A stretch of 64,000 bases of DNA from Deinococcus sedimenti (GTDB lineage: Bacteria > Deinococcota > Deinococci > Deinococcales > Deinococcaceae): assembly GCF_014648135.1 (NCBI RefSeq), contig NZ_BMQN01000001.1, positions 434,001 through 498,000 on the forward strand. Direction: 5' to 3'. The notes under the pieces are model-generated. The model made no database searches and was not told the DNA's origin. It saw nothing but the letters and a program-made list of their open reading frames with translations. Every line of letters begins with the position of its first letter. The stretch's first letter is position 1. This document shows, piece after piece, positions 1 to 13,616 of the stretch. The position numbers and the translations under genes are program-made.

Positions 1-2
1 CC

Positions 3-224
3 CAGTGGCGCGTGGGCAGCGCCGTCAGCCGCCGCGACCTGCGCGCCGGGGACCTCGTGTTCTTCAACACCATGGGCCGCACCGCCAGCCACGTCGGCGT
101 GTACCTGGGCGACGGCATGATGGCCAACGCCAACAGCTACCACGGCCGCACCATGATCGAACCCCTGTTCAGCAACTCGTACTGGGCCAGCCGATACGAC
201 GGCGCCCGCCGCGTCCTGAACTGA
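3..224 (+). CDS. NlpC/P60 family cell-wall hydrolase, C-terminal part
   Basis: Only the last 73 codons are in the window; the gene begins upstream. The visible part holds [12 protein letters not shown] followed by [10 protein letters not shown], the typical second half of an NlpC/P60 papain-like domain, where the His of SHVG is the catalytic histidine. The end ...YDGARRVLN is also typical. The nucleophilic Cys would lie upstream of the window and cannot be checked. The third polar residue position reads MANANS rather than the common HAS, so an Asn may serve there. Family members cut D-gamma-glutamyl-diaminoacid or similar peptide bonds in peptidoglycan and are exported. A strong terminator follows 24 bp after the stop. 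Confidence 0.8.
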   Translation, partial: QWRVGSAVSRRDLRAGDLVFFNTMGRTASHVGVYLGDGMMANANSYHGRTMIEPLFSNSYWASRYDGARRVLN

Positions 225-248
225 ATCCAGCGCAGCGCTTTCATCGGA

Positions 249-283
249 CCCCCGCCCCCACCAGGGCGGGGGCGCTGCTTTTG
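249..283 (+). terminator. Rho-independent terminator after the NlpC/P60 gene
   Basis: A 9-bp perfect stem (249-257 with 264-272) of C/G only and a 6-nt loop is followed by GCTGCTTTTG. It lies directly downstream of the stop codon at 222-224. Confidence 0.8.
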
Positions 284-616
284 TCCTCCGACCCGGTCGC
301 TGATCCTGACCATGCGAGGTCGAGCCAAACCGACGCCGCGTCCATGGTCTGCACACACTCTCCCATCCGGGCGGAACTGCCGGATCCCGTCCTCAGCCCG
401 GAGAGTGAGGTGTTGAATCCCGGTGTGCCACCGTGAGGGTGGTGTCCACCTCATCCTGCACCTTCGCGACCGGGTGGGGGAGACGGGGCACACGCCGTAG
501 GCTCAGGCTGTCCGAGCCCCTGAATGACTGACCGGGTGCCAGGGGAACCCTGGCGGATCTGGTGAGCCCCTCGATCACCTGAATGCCTGCAGGATGCGGC
601 GTCCCGTCCGAATCGG
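284..616. other. Intergenic stretch without a recognisable gene
   Basis: About 330 bp between the terminator and the next gene. The only longer open frame (minus, about 393-620) has no recognisable motif and odd composition, so I do not call it. No tRNA fold, tandem repeat or clear promoter was seen. Confidence 0.5.
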
Positions 617-650
617 TCACTTCTCGGCGGCCCGGTAGAGTTCCTGCGCG

Positions 651-1070
651 TCAGCGTTGGCCGGACGAACTGAGCGTCACGAAGGTCCCCTCGCCCTGGT
701 GCGCGGCGGTGTACAGGACGGTCTCGCCCGCGCGGGTCAGCATCGCCTCGACCTGAATTCCATCGTCGGGGCGGGCCCGCGTCACGGTGAATCCCTCTGC
801 GACCAGGGCGTCCTGCAGGGCGCGCGGCTGCCAGGTGGACAGCGTGAACTGCTCCACGCGCGTCTCGCCGCGGCGCACCTCACGCCGCACCCCCTGGGAC
901 GCAGGGCAGGACGGAGTCGCCCCTGCGGGCATCGGCGCGGTCCCCCACACGCGGCCCGGCTGCGTGAAACAGTACTGGTCACCGCGCCACCGGGAACCGG
1001 TCTGCCACCAGGCCGTTACGCCGACCACGACGAGCAGGATGAACGCGGTGACCAGGGCAGCAGGGCGCAT
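651..1070 (-). CDS. Small membrane-anchored protein of unknown function
   Basis: 139 residues. A single N-terminal hydrophobic segment (about residues 3-19, AALVTAFILLVVVGVTAWW) suggests a membrane anchor or uncleaved signal. The rest is a soluble domain with two Cys that I do not recognise. The start is set by TAGGCT seven nt before the ATG, a leaderless arrangement. It is divergent from the methyltransferase gene. One oddity: directly after the stop, another minus-strand frame continues as ANADAQELYRAAEK and stops at 617-619, with gene-like codon use. The C-terminus may therefore have been changed by a frameshift (see findings). Confidence 0.65.
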   Translation of the reverse strand: MRPAALVTAFILLVVVGVTAWWQTGSRWRGDQYCFTQPGRVWGTAPMPAGATPSCPASQGVRREVRRGETRVEQFTLSTWQPRALQDALVAEGFTVTRARPDDGIQVEAMLTRAGETVLYTAAHQGEGTFVTLSSSGQR

Positions 1071-1077
1071 GCGCCGC

Positions 1078-1083
1078 AGCCTA
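1078..1083 (-). promoter_or_regulatory. -10 box (TAGGCT) for leaderless start at 1070
   Basis: TAGGCT on the minus strand with exactly 7 nt between it and the ATG, the spacing expected when transcription starts on the A of the start codon. Confidence 0.55.
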
Positions 1084-1133
1084 GCGGACGCTGGCGTGAC
1101 CGTGTGTCCTGCCCGGTGTGCGACTCTGTGGGG

Positions 1134-2381
1134 GTGACGCGCAGGCCCAAGCAGAAAATCCGTTTCAAGAATGACCGCCCCACCCCGGACCGTTCCCCGC
1201 AGGACCGCCCGTCGGTCCGCGCCGAGGGACAGCGGACCGAGCCGGCGCCCCCCGTGCAGTACTTCGAGGTGCGCCCCGCGAACCTCCCGCCCCGCCTGGA
1301 CTCCCTGAAGGCCCTCACGAAGAGTGGCGTGCGCGGCTACCCGGAGGTGGACGCCGCGCAGGCCCTGCTGGCGGGCGTGATGCGCAAGGACCGCGTGCGC
1401 GGCGACGTGCTGGACCTGAGTGCCATGGGCGGCCTGCTGGGCAGCCTGCCCGGCGTGACCCTGCGCGCCGTGGAGGGCAGCGCCGCCGCCCTGACCGCAC
1501 TGGCGGCAGCGGGACTGGACGCACACGCCGCCGTGCCCGGCGAGCCCCTGACGGACCGCTGGCCGGACCGCGCCCGGACGGTCGCGCTGATCCTGGCCGG
1601 CGACCGCGGGAATGCGTACGCGGCCGCGCAGGTCGCCTGGGCGCACGCGTGCACGCCCCCCGGCGGGACGCTGTACCTCGCCGGGGACCGCGACAAGGGC
1701 TTCGACCGCTACGTGCGGCTGGCCGGGAACGCGTTCGGTGCGGGCGAGGTCGTGGCCCGTGACGGCGGGATGCGCGTGGCGAAACTCATCCGCCGCCCCG
1801 GACCCACCCCGGCCCTGCCGGACCCCGAGCGTTTCGAGGCGTTCGGCGTGACCGTCGTGGGTCTGCCCGGCGTGTTCAGCGCCGCGAAACCCGACAAGGC
1901 CACCGCGCTGATGCTGGGCGCCCTGGAGCGCCTCGACCCGCACGGCGACGCGCTGAACGGGAAGGACGTGCTGGACCTGGGTTGCGGCACGGGTCTGATC
2001 GGCGCGTGGGCGGCGCGGCGCGGCGCGACCGTGACCCTGGTGGACGGCGACCTGCCCAGCGTCCGCAGCGCCGAGGCGACCCTGGCCGGCAGTGGCCTCA
2101 GCGGCGCGGCCGTTCACTCGGACGTGGACGCCGCCCTGGACCCGGAGGCGACCTTCGACGTGATCCTCACCAACCCGCCCTTCCACGTGGGGCGCGGCGT
2201 GGTGCTGGACGTCGCGCGGGAATTCATCGCCGCCGCCGCGCGCCGCCTGCGCCCCGGCGGGACGCTGCACCTCGTCGCGAACGACTTCCTGCCCTACGAG
2301 GCGGACCTGCGCGCCCTCGGGGAGGTCCGCGAGACACTGCGCGAGGCGGGCTTCAAGGTGCTGAGCGTCACGCGCTCCTGA
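1134..2381 (+). CDS. Class I SAM-dependent methyltransferase, RsmC/RlmG-like (16S rRNA guanine-N2 type)
   Basis: About 415 residues. The C-terminal half has a methyltransferase-small domain: motif I VLDLGCGTGLIGAWAARRGA for SAM binding, an acidic VDGD, and the catalytic ILTNPPFH signature of guanine-N2/adenine-N6 methyltransferases. The N-terminal half looks like a degenerate copy of the same Rossmann fold, as in RsmC/RlmG enzymes that methylate a guanosine in small- or large-subunit rRNA. A basic tail (RRPKQKIRFK) precedes it. The start is uncertain: GTG at 1134 or GTG at 1128, neither with a clear Shine-Dalgarno. I favour RsmC-like (16S G1207), but the exact target cannot be told from motifs. 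Confidence 0.8.
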   Translation: MTRRPKQKIRFKNDRPTPDRSPQDRPSVRAEGQRTEPAPPVQYFEVRPANLPPRLDSLKALTKSGVRGYPEVDAAQALLAGVMRKDRVRGDVLDLSAMGGLLGSLPGVTLRAVEGSAAALTALAAAGLDAHAAVPGEPLTDRWPDRARTVALILAGDRGNAYAAAQVAWAHACTPPGGTLYLAGDRDKGFDRYVRLAGNAFGAGEVVARDGGMRVAKLIRRPGPTPALPDPERFEAFGVTVVGLPGVFSAAKPDKATALMLGALERLDPHGDALNGKDVLDLGCGTGLIGAWAARRGATVTLVDGDLPSVRSAEATLAGSGLSGAAVHSDVDAALDPEATFDVILTNPPFHVGRGVVLDVAREFIAAAARRLRPGGTLHLVANDFLPYEADLRALGEVRETLREAGFKVLSVTRS

Positions 2382-2491
2382 CCCCCGACCGGGGGGGTGG
2401 GAACCACACCCGACCCGCCCGCGTATTCCCCCTGTTGGCCCGGCGTTCCCCAGCCCCCCTCCCGCGTCACGACGCGGTGCGAGACGCGTTT

Positions 2492-2499
2492 GCTAGACT
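2492..2499 (+). promoter_or_regulatory. Extended -10 promoter upstream of rpoD
   Basis: TGCTAGACT gives a TGn extended -10 with a TAGACT hexamer ending at 2499. It lies 96 bp upstream of the rpoD ATG, so this transcript would carry an untranslated leader, unlike many neighbours. Confidence 0.5.
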
Positions 2500-2595
2500 G
2501 ACGCGTTCAGGTGCCCGGCGCACGGCCTGCCGCCCGCCGCCCGGACACCCCCCAACCCCACACGCACCCGCCCCGACCCCACCCCAGGAGGCCGC

Positions 2596-4281
<1,686 letters not shown>

Positions 4282-4300
4282 AGTCTGTTTATCAGCGCCG

Positions 4301-4361
4301 CCCCGCGTCCTCACCGGACCGGGGCGGTCGTCTGCTGGTCCGGTCCGGCGGGGACGCGGGG
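4301..4361 (+). terminator. Long hairpin after rpoD
   Basis: CCCCGCGTCC (4301-4310) pairs with GGACGCGGGG (4352-4361), and inside it CCGGACC pairs with GGTCCGG. No T-run follows, so it may be a transcript-end stabiliser or weak terminator. Confidence 0.5.
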
Positions 4362-4400
4362 CGCCCAGGATGTGCGGCAACTTCCACAAAGGTCCACGCG

Positions 4401-4406
4401 TATTCT
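4401..4406 (+). promoter_or_regulatory. -10 box (TATTCT) for the DUF4129-moxR-DUF58 operon
   Basis: TATTCT ends 9 nt before the ATG at 4416, so the transcript would have only a 2-3 nt leader or none. Confidence 0.45.
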
Positions 4407-4415
4407 CTGCCAGAC

Positions 4416-5849
4416 ATGACCGAACTGACCTCTCCGGTGCCGGACGACCTCGCCGCGCCCCGCACCGGCCCACCCCTGACCGCGTACGGCCTGGCGCTGC
4501 TGCCACTGGGGCTCGCGGGCCTGCTGCCCCTGTGGGGTGCGGCGCTCCTCTGCGGCCTGTTCGCCCTGGGCGTCCGCTTCCCCGTGTGGGCGCAGGCGCG
4601 GCTGCTCGGCACGCAGCTGATCGTCGGGCTGAGCGTCGCCGCGCAGGCCCCCGCCGCGCTCGGGCAGCCACGGCAACTGCTGGCTCTGGCCGGGACGTAC
4701 CTGCTACTGAGCATGTCCGGGTTCGCCCTGAGTGCCGGAGCGCACGCACTGGAGGACGGCCGCCGCCGGGGCCTTCTGGCCCTGCTGCCGGGCCTGCTCG
4801 CGCCGCAGCCGGGGCTGATCGTGGCGCTGGCCGGGGGCGCCCTGGCGCGGCCCGCGCGGGACGCCCGCCACGCGCCTCAGGCGGCGCCCGGCTGGTGGAC
4901 CTGGGTGGCGGGCGCCGCCCTGGCCGCCGCGCTGCTCGGCACCCTGCTGCCCATGCCACGCCCGGACATCGCGGGGGCCTTCCTGCCGACCACCACGCCG
5001 TCTGCCCAGGCCACCCGCGATGCCCAGGCGGCCCCGCCAGCGCCAGCGGTCCCCACGGCACCCTCCCGTCCCGGTACCGAGACCAGCTGGCTCGGCGTGC
5101 AGCTCGATGTGGGCGTGCCGCTGCTTCCGCCGGAGCTGGCGCTGGGCGTGGGCCTGCTGTGCCTGCTGGCGGCGGCAGGCGTGCCCCAGCTGCGCCGCCG
5201 CGCGGGCCGCCCGCCTCATCCCTCCGAGGTGCTGATGGCGGCCGGGTTGATCCTCACGGGCCTGCTGTGGTTCGCCTCCGCCGTCCTGCTGAACCTGGGG
5301 GGGAGCGCCCCCGGTTCGGCCGATTCGGGCGCGGCGCCGCCCCCGGATGAGGCGGCCCGTATGGCCGAGGCCGCCACGGAACCGGCGGCGCAGGTCATCA
5401 GCGTGAGCTGGCTCGCCCCGCTGGCTCAGCTGCTGGCGCTGGCAGGGCTGCTGATCGTTGGAGCCGTGCTGCTGGCCAACCGGCGCCGCACCGCTGCGCC
5501 CGTGACGGGCACCCCGGAGCATGACGACCTCCCCACTGCCTCCGCCCCGCCTGCCCCGCTGCACCGGGTCCGCGTCGCGTACCGCGAGGCGCTGGCTGCG
5601 TTGTCCGACGCTGGTCTGGGCCGCGCCGCGCACGAGACGCCCAGCGGGTACGCCGCGCGGCTCGGTGCCCGGCATCCGGACCTGGCGGACCCGCTGGGCA
5701 CGCTGACCGCCCTGTACGAACCTGTCCGCTACGGCGGGCAGCTGACTGACGAGCAGGCCGGACAGGCCGAGCAGGCCGCCCGCGCTGTCCTCCAGATTAT
5801 TCCGACCCTCCCACCCGAAGACTCCGCCGATCATAAGGACCTGTCATGA
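4416..5849 (+). CDS. Multi-pass membrane protein with C-terminal DUF4129 domain
   Basis: 477 residues. Hydrophobic segments lie at about 24-60, 70-110, 125-150 and 165-180. A Pro/Ala-rich linker follows, then more membrane segments (about 240-255, 270-290, 325-350). The cytoplasmic tail has the DUF4129 pattern: RVRVAYREALAAL ... ETPSGYAARL ... LYEPVRYGG. DUF4129 proteins often travel with MoxR ATPases, DUF58 proteins and transglutaminase-like proteins. Here it is the first gene of such a set and its stop overlaps the moxR start (ATGA at 5846). The biochemical role is unknown. Confidence 0.75.
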   Translation: MTELTSPVPDDLAAPRTGPPLTAYGLALLPLGLAGLLPLWGAALLCGLFALGVRFPVWAQARLLGTQLIVGLSVAAQAPAALGQPRQLLALAGTYLLLSMSGFALSAGAHALEDGRRRGLLALLPGLLAPQPGLIVALAGGALARPARDARHAPQAAPGWWTWVAGAALAAALLGTLLPMPRPDIAGAFLPTTTPSAQATRDAQAAPPAPAVPTAPSRPGTETSWLGVQLDVGVPLLPPELALGVGLLCLLAAAGVPQLRRRAGRPPHPSEVLMAAGLILTGLLWFASAVLLNLGGSAPGSADSGAAPPPDEAARMAEAATEPAAQVISVSWLAPLAQLLALAGLLIVGAVLLANRRRTAAPVTGTPEHDDLPTASAPPAPLHRVRVAYREALAALSDAGLGRAAHETPSGYAARLGARHPDLADPLGTLTALYEPVRYGGQLTDEQAGQAEQAARAVLQIIPTLPPEDSADHKDLS

Positions 5850-6808
5850 CCCACACTGCACCCACGCCCGCCTTCGCCCGCTCGATTCTCGACAACGTCG
5901 CCCAGGTCCTGGTCGGCAAGGAGGACGTCACGCGCCTCGCGCTGGCGGGCGTCCTGGCCGGGGGGCACGTCCTGCTGGAGGACGCCCCGGGGACCGGCAA
6001 GACCATGCTGGCGCGCGCGCTGGCCGTCAGCCTGGGGCTGGACTTCCGGCGCGTGCAGTTCACGCCGGACCTGCTGCCCGGCGACGTGACCGGCGTGAGC
6101 GTGTACCGCCCGGACACCCACGAGTTCCGCTTCGTGCCGGGCCCGATCTTCACCGGGGTGCTGCTCGCGGACGAGATCAACCGCGCCACGCCCAAGACGC
6201 AGTCCGCGCTGCTGGAGGCCATGGCCGAGGGGCAGGTCACGGAGTCCGGCGTGACCCACCCACTGCCCGCGCCGTTCGTGGTGATCGCCACGCAGAACCC
6301 CGTCGAGCACGAGGGCACCTACCGCCTGCCCGAGGCGCAGCTGGACCGCTTCCTGCTGAAACTCTCGGTCGGGTACCCCACGCCGGAAGAAGAGGTGCGG
6401 ATGCTGGGCCGCCTGCAGGGCGAGCATCCCATCGGCGCGCTGCGGGCGGTGACGACCCCGGCGGCGCTGCTGGACGCGCAGGAGGCCGTGCGGCGCGTGT
6501 TCGTGTCGGAACCCGTGCGGGCGTACGTCGCGGGCCTGAGCGCCGCCACGCGGGCGCACCCCCTGGTCACGCTGGGCGGCGGGCCGCGCGCCAGCCTGGG
6601 ATTGCAGGGCACGGCGCAGGCGCTCGCGTGGCTCGCGGGGCGGACGTTCGTCACGCCGGACGACGTGCAGCGCGCCGCGACCGGCGTCCTCGCGCACCGC
6701 CTGAGCCTGCGCATCGAGGCGCGCCTCCAGGGGCAGAGTGCCGAAGGCATCGTCGCGGAGGTCCTGCGCGCCCAGCCGGTCCCGGTCGAGGACGCCGCGC
6801 ACGCATGA
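5846..6808 (+). CDS. MoxR family AAA+ ATPase
   Basis: 320 residues, normal for the family. Walker A is APGTGKT (residues 47-53); Walker B is VLLADEINRA (DE at 109-110), the MoxR-typical DEINRA form; sensor-1 lies in VIATQNPVEHEGTYRLPEAQLDRFL. MoxR ATPases are chaperone-like remodelers that partner with DUF58/VWA proteins. Both ends overlap neighbours by 4 nt (ATGA), so translation is coupled with the DUF4129 and DUF58 genes. Confidence 0.92.
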   Translation: MTHTAPTPAFARSILDNVAQVLVGKEDVTRLALAGVLAGGHVLLEDAPGTGKTMLARALAVSLGLDFRRVQFTPDLLPGDVTGVSVYRPDTHEFRFVPGPIFTGVLLADEINRATPKTQSALLEAMAEGQVTESGVTHPLPAPFVVIATQNPVEHEGTYRLPEAQLDRFLLKLSVGYPTPEEEVRMLGRLQGEHPIGALRAVTTPAALLDAQEAVRRVFVSEPVRAYVAGLSAATRAHPLVTLGGGPRASLGLQGTAQALAWLAGRTFVTPDDVQRAATGVLAHRLSLRIEARLQGQSAEGIVAEVLRAQPVPVEDAAHA

Positions 6809-7917
6809 CCGCCGCGCTGCTGTGGCTGGCCCTGATCCTCGCGGTGACGGGCGGCCTGTGGGGGCTGGCCCGCCGCCCGCCCCGCGTGACCGTCACGCGT
6901 GACGTCCCGGGCAGCGGCTTCGAGGGCGGCCAGCTGCCCCTGACCGTCACCGTCACCGTGCAGTCGCGCCGACCCCTGCGCGTGACGCTCAGCGACCCCA
7001 CCCCGCGCGGCGTGGTGCCCGGCCATGAACTGACCGCCGCCGCGCTGCACGTCGGGCAGACCACGCACACCTTCACGACCACGCTGCGCCTGAACCGCCG
7101 TGGCCATTTCGAGTGGCCGGGCCTGGACCTCGCCTGGGCAGACCCGCTGGGGCTGTTCTGGCGGCAGACCACCCTGCCCGCCACGACCGCCGTCACCGTG
7201 TACCCCGGCACGCACGGCCTGCTCCTGCCGGACCTGCTGCGCCCCCTCCTCTCCGAGGGGACCCTGTCGCGCCAGCTGGGCCTGGACGACCCCCTCAGCC
7301 TGCGCAGCGCCCGCGAGTACGTCACCGGGGACGCGCCGGGCCGCATCCACTGGCGCCTCAGCGCCCGCCGGGGCGAACTAGTCGTCCGGGAACCCGAACG
7401 CACCGCCGCCAGCAGCCTGACCGTCTTCGTGGACGCCAGCGCCGGGGGCAGCACCTTCGTGGACAGCGCCGCCCGACTCGCCGCCAGCCTCCTGCGCGAG
7501 GGCCAGACCCTGGGCCTCCCGGTCGCCGCTGCCGCCGGGGGAGAGGTCACGCCCGCCGGGCGCGGCACCGACGCCCTGCACGCCGCGCTGCACCTGCTCG
7601 CCTGCGTGCAACCGGACCCTGACCAGCCCCGCCTGCCCGCCACGCGCGCCGGGGGGAACCTGATCATCCTCACCGCCCGCCCCAGCGCCGACCTGACCAC
7701 CCAGGCGCTGCACGCCCGCGCGACCGCCAGCCGCGTCAGCATCGTCGCCATTCCCGAGGGCTTCTACCTGGAACCCGGCGAGCAGCCCCGGCGGCAGTGG
7801 GCGGGCCTGCCGGACGCCGTACGGGATCTGGAACGCCGCGCCGCTGTGCTGGCCGAATCCGGCATCCTGGTGTACGTCCTGCGCGGCAACCAGAGCGTCC
7901 TGACCCTGGCCGGCTGA
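6805..7917 (+). CDS. DUF58 domain-containing protein (VWA-like, MoxR partner)
   Basis: 370 residues. Two N-terminal hydrophobic stretches (LLWLALILAVTGGLWGLARR) anchor it. The DUF58 signature is GDAPGRIHWRLSARRGELVVREPE (around residues 175-195), followed by a VWA-like beta/alpha region (LTVFVDAS). The start ATG overlaps the moxR stop (ATGA), so it is the last gene of a three-gene operon. A transglutaminase-like protein, often present in such operons, is absent here. The role is probably in envelope protein assembly or stress response, which is inference from the family. Confidence 0.85.
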   Translation: MTAALLWLALILAVTGGLWGLARRPPRVTVTRDVPGSGFEGGQLPLTVTVTVQSRRPLRVTLSDPTPRGVVPGHELTAAALHVGQTTHTFTTTLRLNRRGHFEWPGLDLAWADPLGLFWRQTTLPATTAVTVYPGTHGLLLPDLLRPLLSEGTLSRQLGLDDPLSLRSAREYVTGDAPGRIHWRLSARRGELVVREPERTAASSLTVFVDASAGGSTFVDSAARLAASLLREGQTLGLPVAAAAGGEVTPAGRGTDALHAALHLLACVQPDPDQPRLPATRAGGNLIILTARPSADLTTQALHARATASRVSIVAIPEGFYLEPGEQPRRQWAGLPDAVRDLERRAAVLAESGILVYVLRGNQSVLTLAG

Positions 7918-7934
7918 CCCTGACGGCACGAGGC

Positions 7935-7968
7935 GGCGGGCGGCCCCGGATCAGAGGGGCCGCCCGCC
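7935..7968. terminator. Bidirectional terminator hairpin between convergent genes
   Basis: A 13-bp perfect GC stem (7935-7947 with 7956-7968) with loop GGATCAGA lies between the DUF58 stop and the end of the livJ-like gene. Short pyrimidine-rich tail on the plus side. Confidence 0.7.
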
Positions 7969-7984
7969 ACATGTCTCTCTGAAG

Positions 7985-9130
7985 TCAGCGGCGGGGCGTC
8001 ACGTTCACGCTGGTGCTCAGGCTGACCTTCCCACCCGTGAGCTTCATCACGTACAGCTTCGCGCTCTGCCGGTCCCCGCGCGCATCGAACGTCACGCTGC
8101 CAGACAGCAGGCCGGCGTACGTTCCGGCGCGCACCGCCGATTCCACCTGCGCGCGGCTGGGCACCTTCCCGCCGTTCGTCTTGGCGGCGTTCAGGATGCC
8201 CTGCAGCGCCACGCGGGCCGCGTCGTACGCGAACGCCGCGAAGCCCTGCGGGTCGGTCCCGAACGCCTTGCGGTACGACCCAGCGAACGTCTTCGCGGCC
8301 GGCAGGGCACTCAGCGGCGCGGACACGGTCGTGTAGTACACGTTCGTGCCGCCCACCCCGGCCACGCGCGCCAGGTCCGGGCTGTCCAGGCCGTCGCCGC
8401 CCACCACGGGCGCCGTGACGCCCGCGCCGCGTAGCTGCGCCAAGAACACGCCCACCTGGTTGTACACACCGCCGAAGTAGATCGCGTCCGGCTTCTGCAG
8501 GCGGATCTTGGCGATCACGCCGCTGAAGTCGCTCTTCTCCTCGGTGCCCTCGTTCGCCAGGACCTTCACGCCGCGCGCCCTGAGGGTCTTCTCGACCTCG
8601 GCGGCCAGCCCCTCGCCGTACGCGGTCTTGTCGTTCAGGACGTACACCCGCTTCGCCTTCAGCGTTCCGGCCAGGAACGCCGCTCCGGCCGGACCCTGCG
8701 CGTCGTCACGTGGGACGATCCGACTCACGTTCTTCAGGCCGCGGTCCGTCACCTGATTCGCGGTGCTGCCCGAGTTCACGACCGCCACGCGGCTGGCACT
8801 CAGCGCGGCGGTCGCGGGGATGGTCACGCCGCTGTTCAGCGCGCCCACCACCGCGAGCACCTGACGGTCGGCGGCGATCTTGCGCGCGGCGGCCGTGCCG
8901 GTCGCGGGGTCCGCCTGATCGTCGAAAGCCACGAGGCTCAGGCGGAAGCCCAGCTTCGCGAAGCGGGGCGCGTACTCGTTCACGGCCAGCTGCGCGCCGT
9001 TGCGGACCTGCACGCCCAGGTTGCTGATCGAACCGGACAGCGGACTGATCGTTGCGAGCTTCACGGTCGTGGTCTGGGCGGAGGCGCCGGCACTCAGGGC
9101 CAGCAGGGACAGGGTCAGGATGCGCTTCAT
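7985..9130 (-). CDS. Branched-chain amino acid-type ABC transporter substrate-binding protein
   Basis: 381 residues. Signal peptide MKRILTLSLLALSAGASAQ. The mature part is a Peripla_BP_6/LivJ-type receptor: VKLATISPLSGSISNLGVQVRNGAQLAVNEY at the start, then ...IVPRDDAQGPAGAAFL and FGGVYNQVGVFLAQLRGAG. It should bind a branched-chain amino acid or similar small ligand outside the cytoplasmic membrane. GAGGAG sits just before the ATG. No LivH, LivM, LivG or LivF genes are nearby, so it is an orphan receptor here. Confidence 0.9.
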   Translation of the reverse strand: MKRILTLSLLALSAGASAQTTTVKLATISPLSGSISNLGVQVRNGAQLAVNEYAPRFAKLGFRLSLVAFDDQADPATGTAAARKIAADRQVLAVVGALNSGVTIPATAALSASRVAVVNSGSTANQVTDRGLKNVSRIVPRDDAQGPAGAAFLAGTLKAKRVYVLNDKTAYGEGLAAEVEKTLRARGVKVLANEGTEEKSDFSGVIAKIRLQKPDAIYFGGVYNQVGVFLAQLRGAGVTAPVVGGDGLDSPDLARVAGVGGTNVYYTTVSAPLSALPAAKTFAGSYRKAFGTDPQGFAAFAYDAARVALQGILNAAKTNGGKVPSRAQVESAVRAGTYAGLLSGSVTFDARGDRQSAKLYVMKLTGGKVSLSTSVNVTPRR

Positions 9131-9263
9131 GGGAACTCCTCGGGGACCGCCGGCCCCCGGGGGCTGACGAGACAGGGATCAGGATTGTGGAGCGGCAGCG
9201 GGATCAGGCCCACTGCCGGGCCGAGGGTCCAAGATAGGCGGCCCGGGCGGGTTCGCCCAGGGA

Positions 9264-9313
9264 TGTCCGGACAAATGCACCCGCGTGAAGGCCGGTGTGT
9301 CTACACAGCTGTG
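9264..9313. promoter_or_regulatory. Cluster of small palindromes upstream of the livJ-like gene
   Basis: TGTCCGGACA (9264-9273), TGTGT-CT-ACACA (9296-9307) and CACAGCTGTG (9304-9313) are perfect palindromes, 130-180 bp upstream of the ATG. They could be operator sites; no consensus I know fits. Confidence 0.25.
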
Positions 9314-9349
9314 CGCCACGCCTGCTGACGAGTGCCGGACCCCACCAGC

Positions 9350-9375
9350 AAAAACCCCCACCGCCAGGGTGGGGG
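9350..9375 (-). terminator. Rho-independent terminator of ftsZ
   Basis: On the minus strand CCCCCACC-CTGGC-GGTGGGGG is followed by TTTTT. It lies 18 bp after the ftsZ stop and ends the division gene cluster. Confidence 0.92.
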
Positions 9376-9393
9376 AGGGGCTGAACGCCGAGG

Positions 9394-10458
<1,065 letters not shown>

Positions 10459-10515
10459 CATCTCTCCTTACCACGGGCCGCCTGAAGTTCAGGCTGGCCC
10501 CGTTGACTGCTTGGC

Positions 10516-10521
10516 AGTTTA
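10516..10521 (-). promoter_or_regulatory. ftsZ: Possible -10 box (TAAACT) for a separate ftsZ transcript
   Basis: TAAACT on the minus strand lies 57 nt upstream of the ftsZ start, in the only real gap of the cluster. No good -35 was seen. Confidence 0.3.
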
Positions 10522-10558
10522 GCGCACGATAGCAGCCGCGCCCCCGCAAGTGGCGGGC

Positions 10559-10612
10559 GGGGAGCAGGGGCTGAACCGAGCGGTCCGCACACCTGCTCCC
10601 CGCAGGGAACGG
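10559..10612. repeat. Short hairpin element after ftsA, possible relic of the dispersed repeat
   Basis: GGGGAGCAGG pairs with CCTGCTCCCC across 24 nt that include GCTGAACCGAGCGG, resembling the core of the two-hairpin repeats described elsewhere in the window. It abuts the ftsA stop. It may also act as a transcript attenuator before ftsZ. Confidence 0.4.

Positions 10613-13612
<3,000 letters not shown>

Positions 13613-13616
<4 letters not shown>

Noticed and set aside
393..620. 75-residue minus-strand open frame upstream of the first complete gene
   Set aside because: No motif, no ribosome binding site or TANNNT box at the right distance, and non-biological-looking composition.
4704..5834. 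Long minus-strand open frames opposite the DUF4129, moxR and other genes
   Set aside because: High G+C makes long antisense frames common; these have Arg/Gln/Pro-rich shadows and no family motif.
9131..9349. tRNA or small RNA gene between the livJ-like gene and ftsZ
   Set aside because: No cloverleaf, CCA end or conserved T-loop; only small palindromes.
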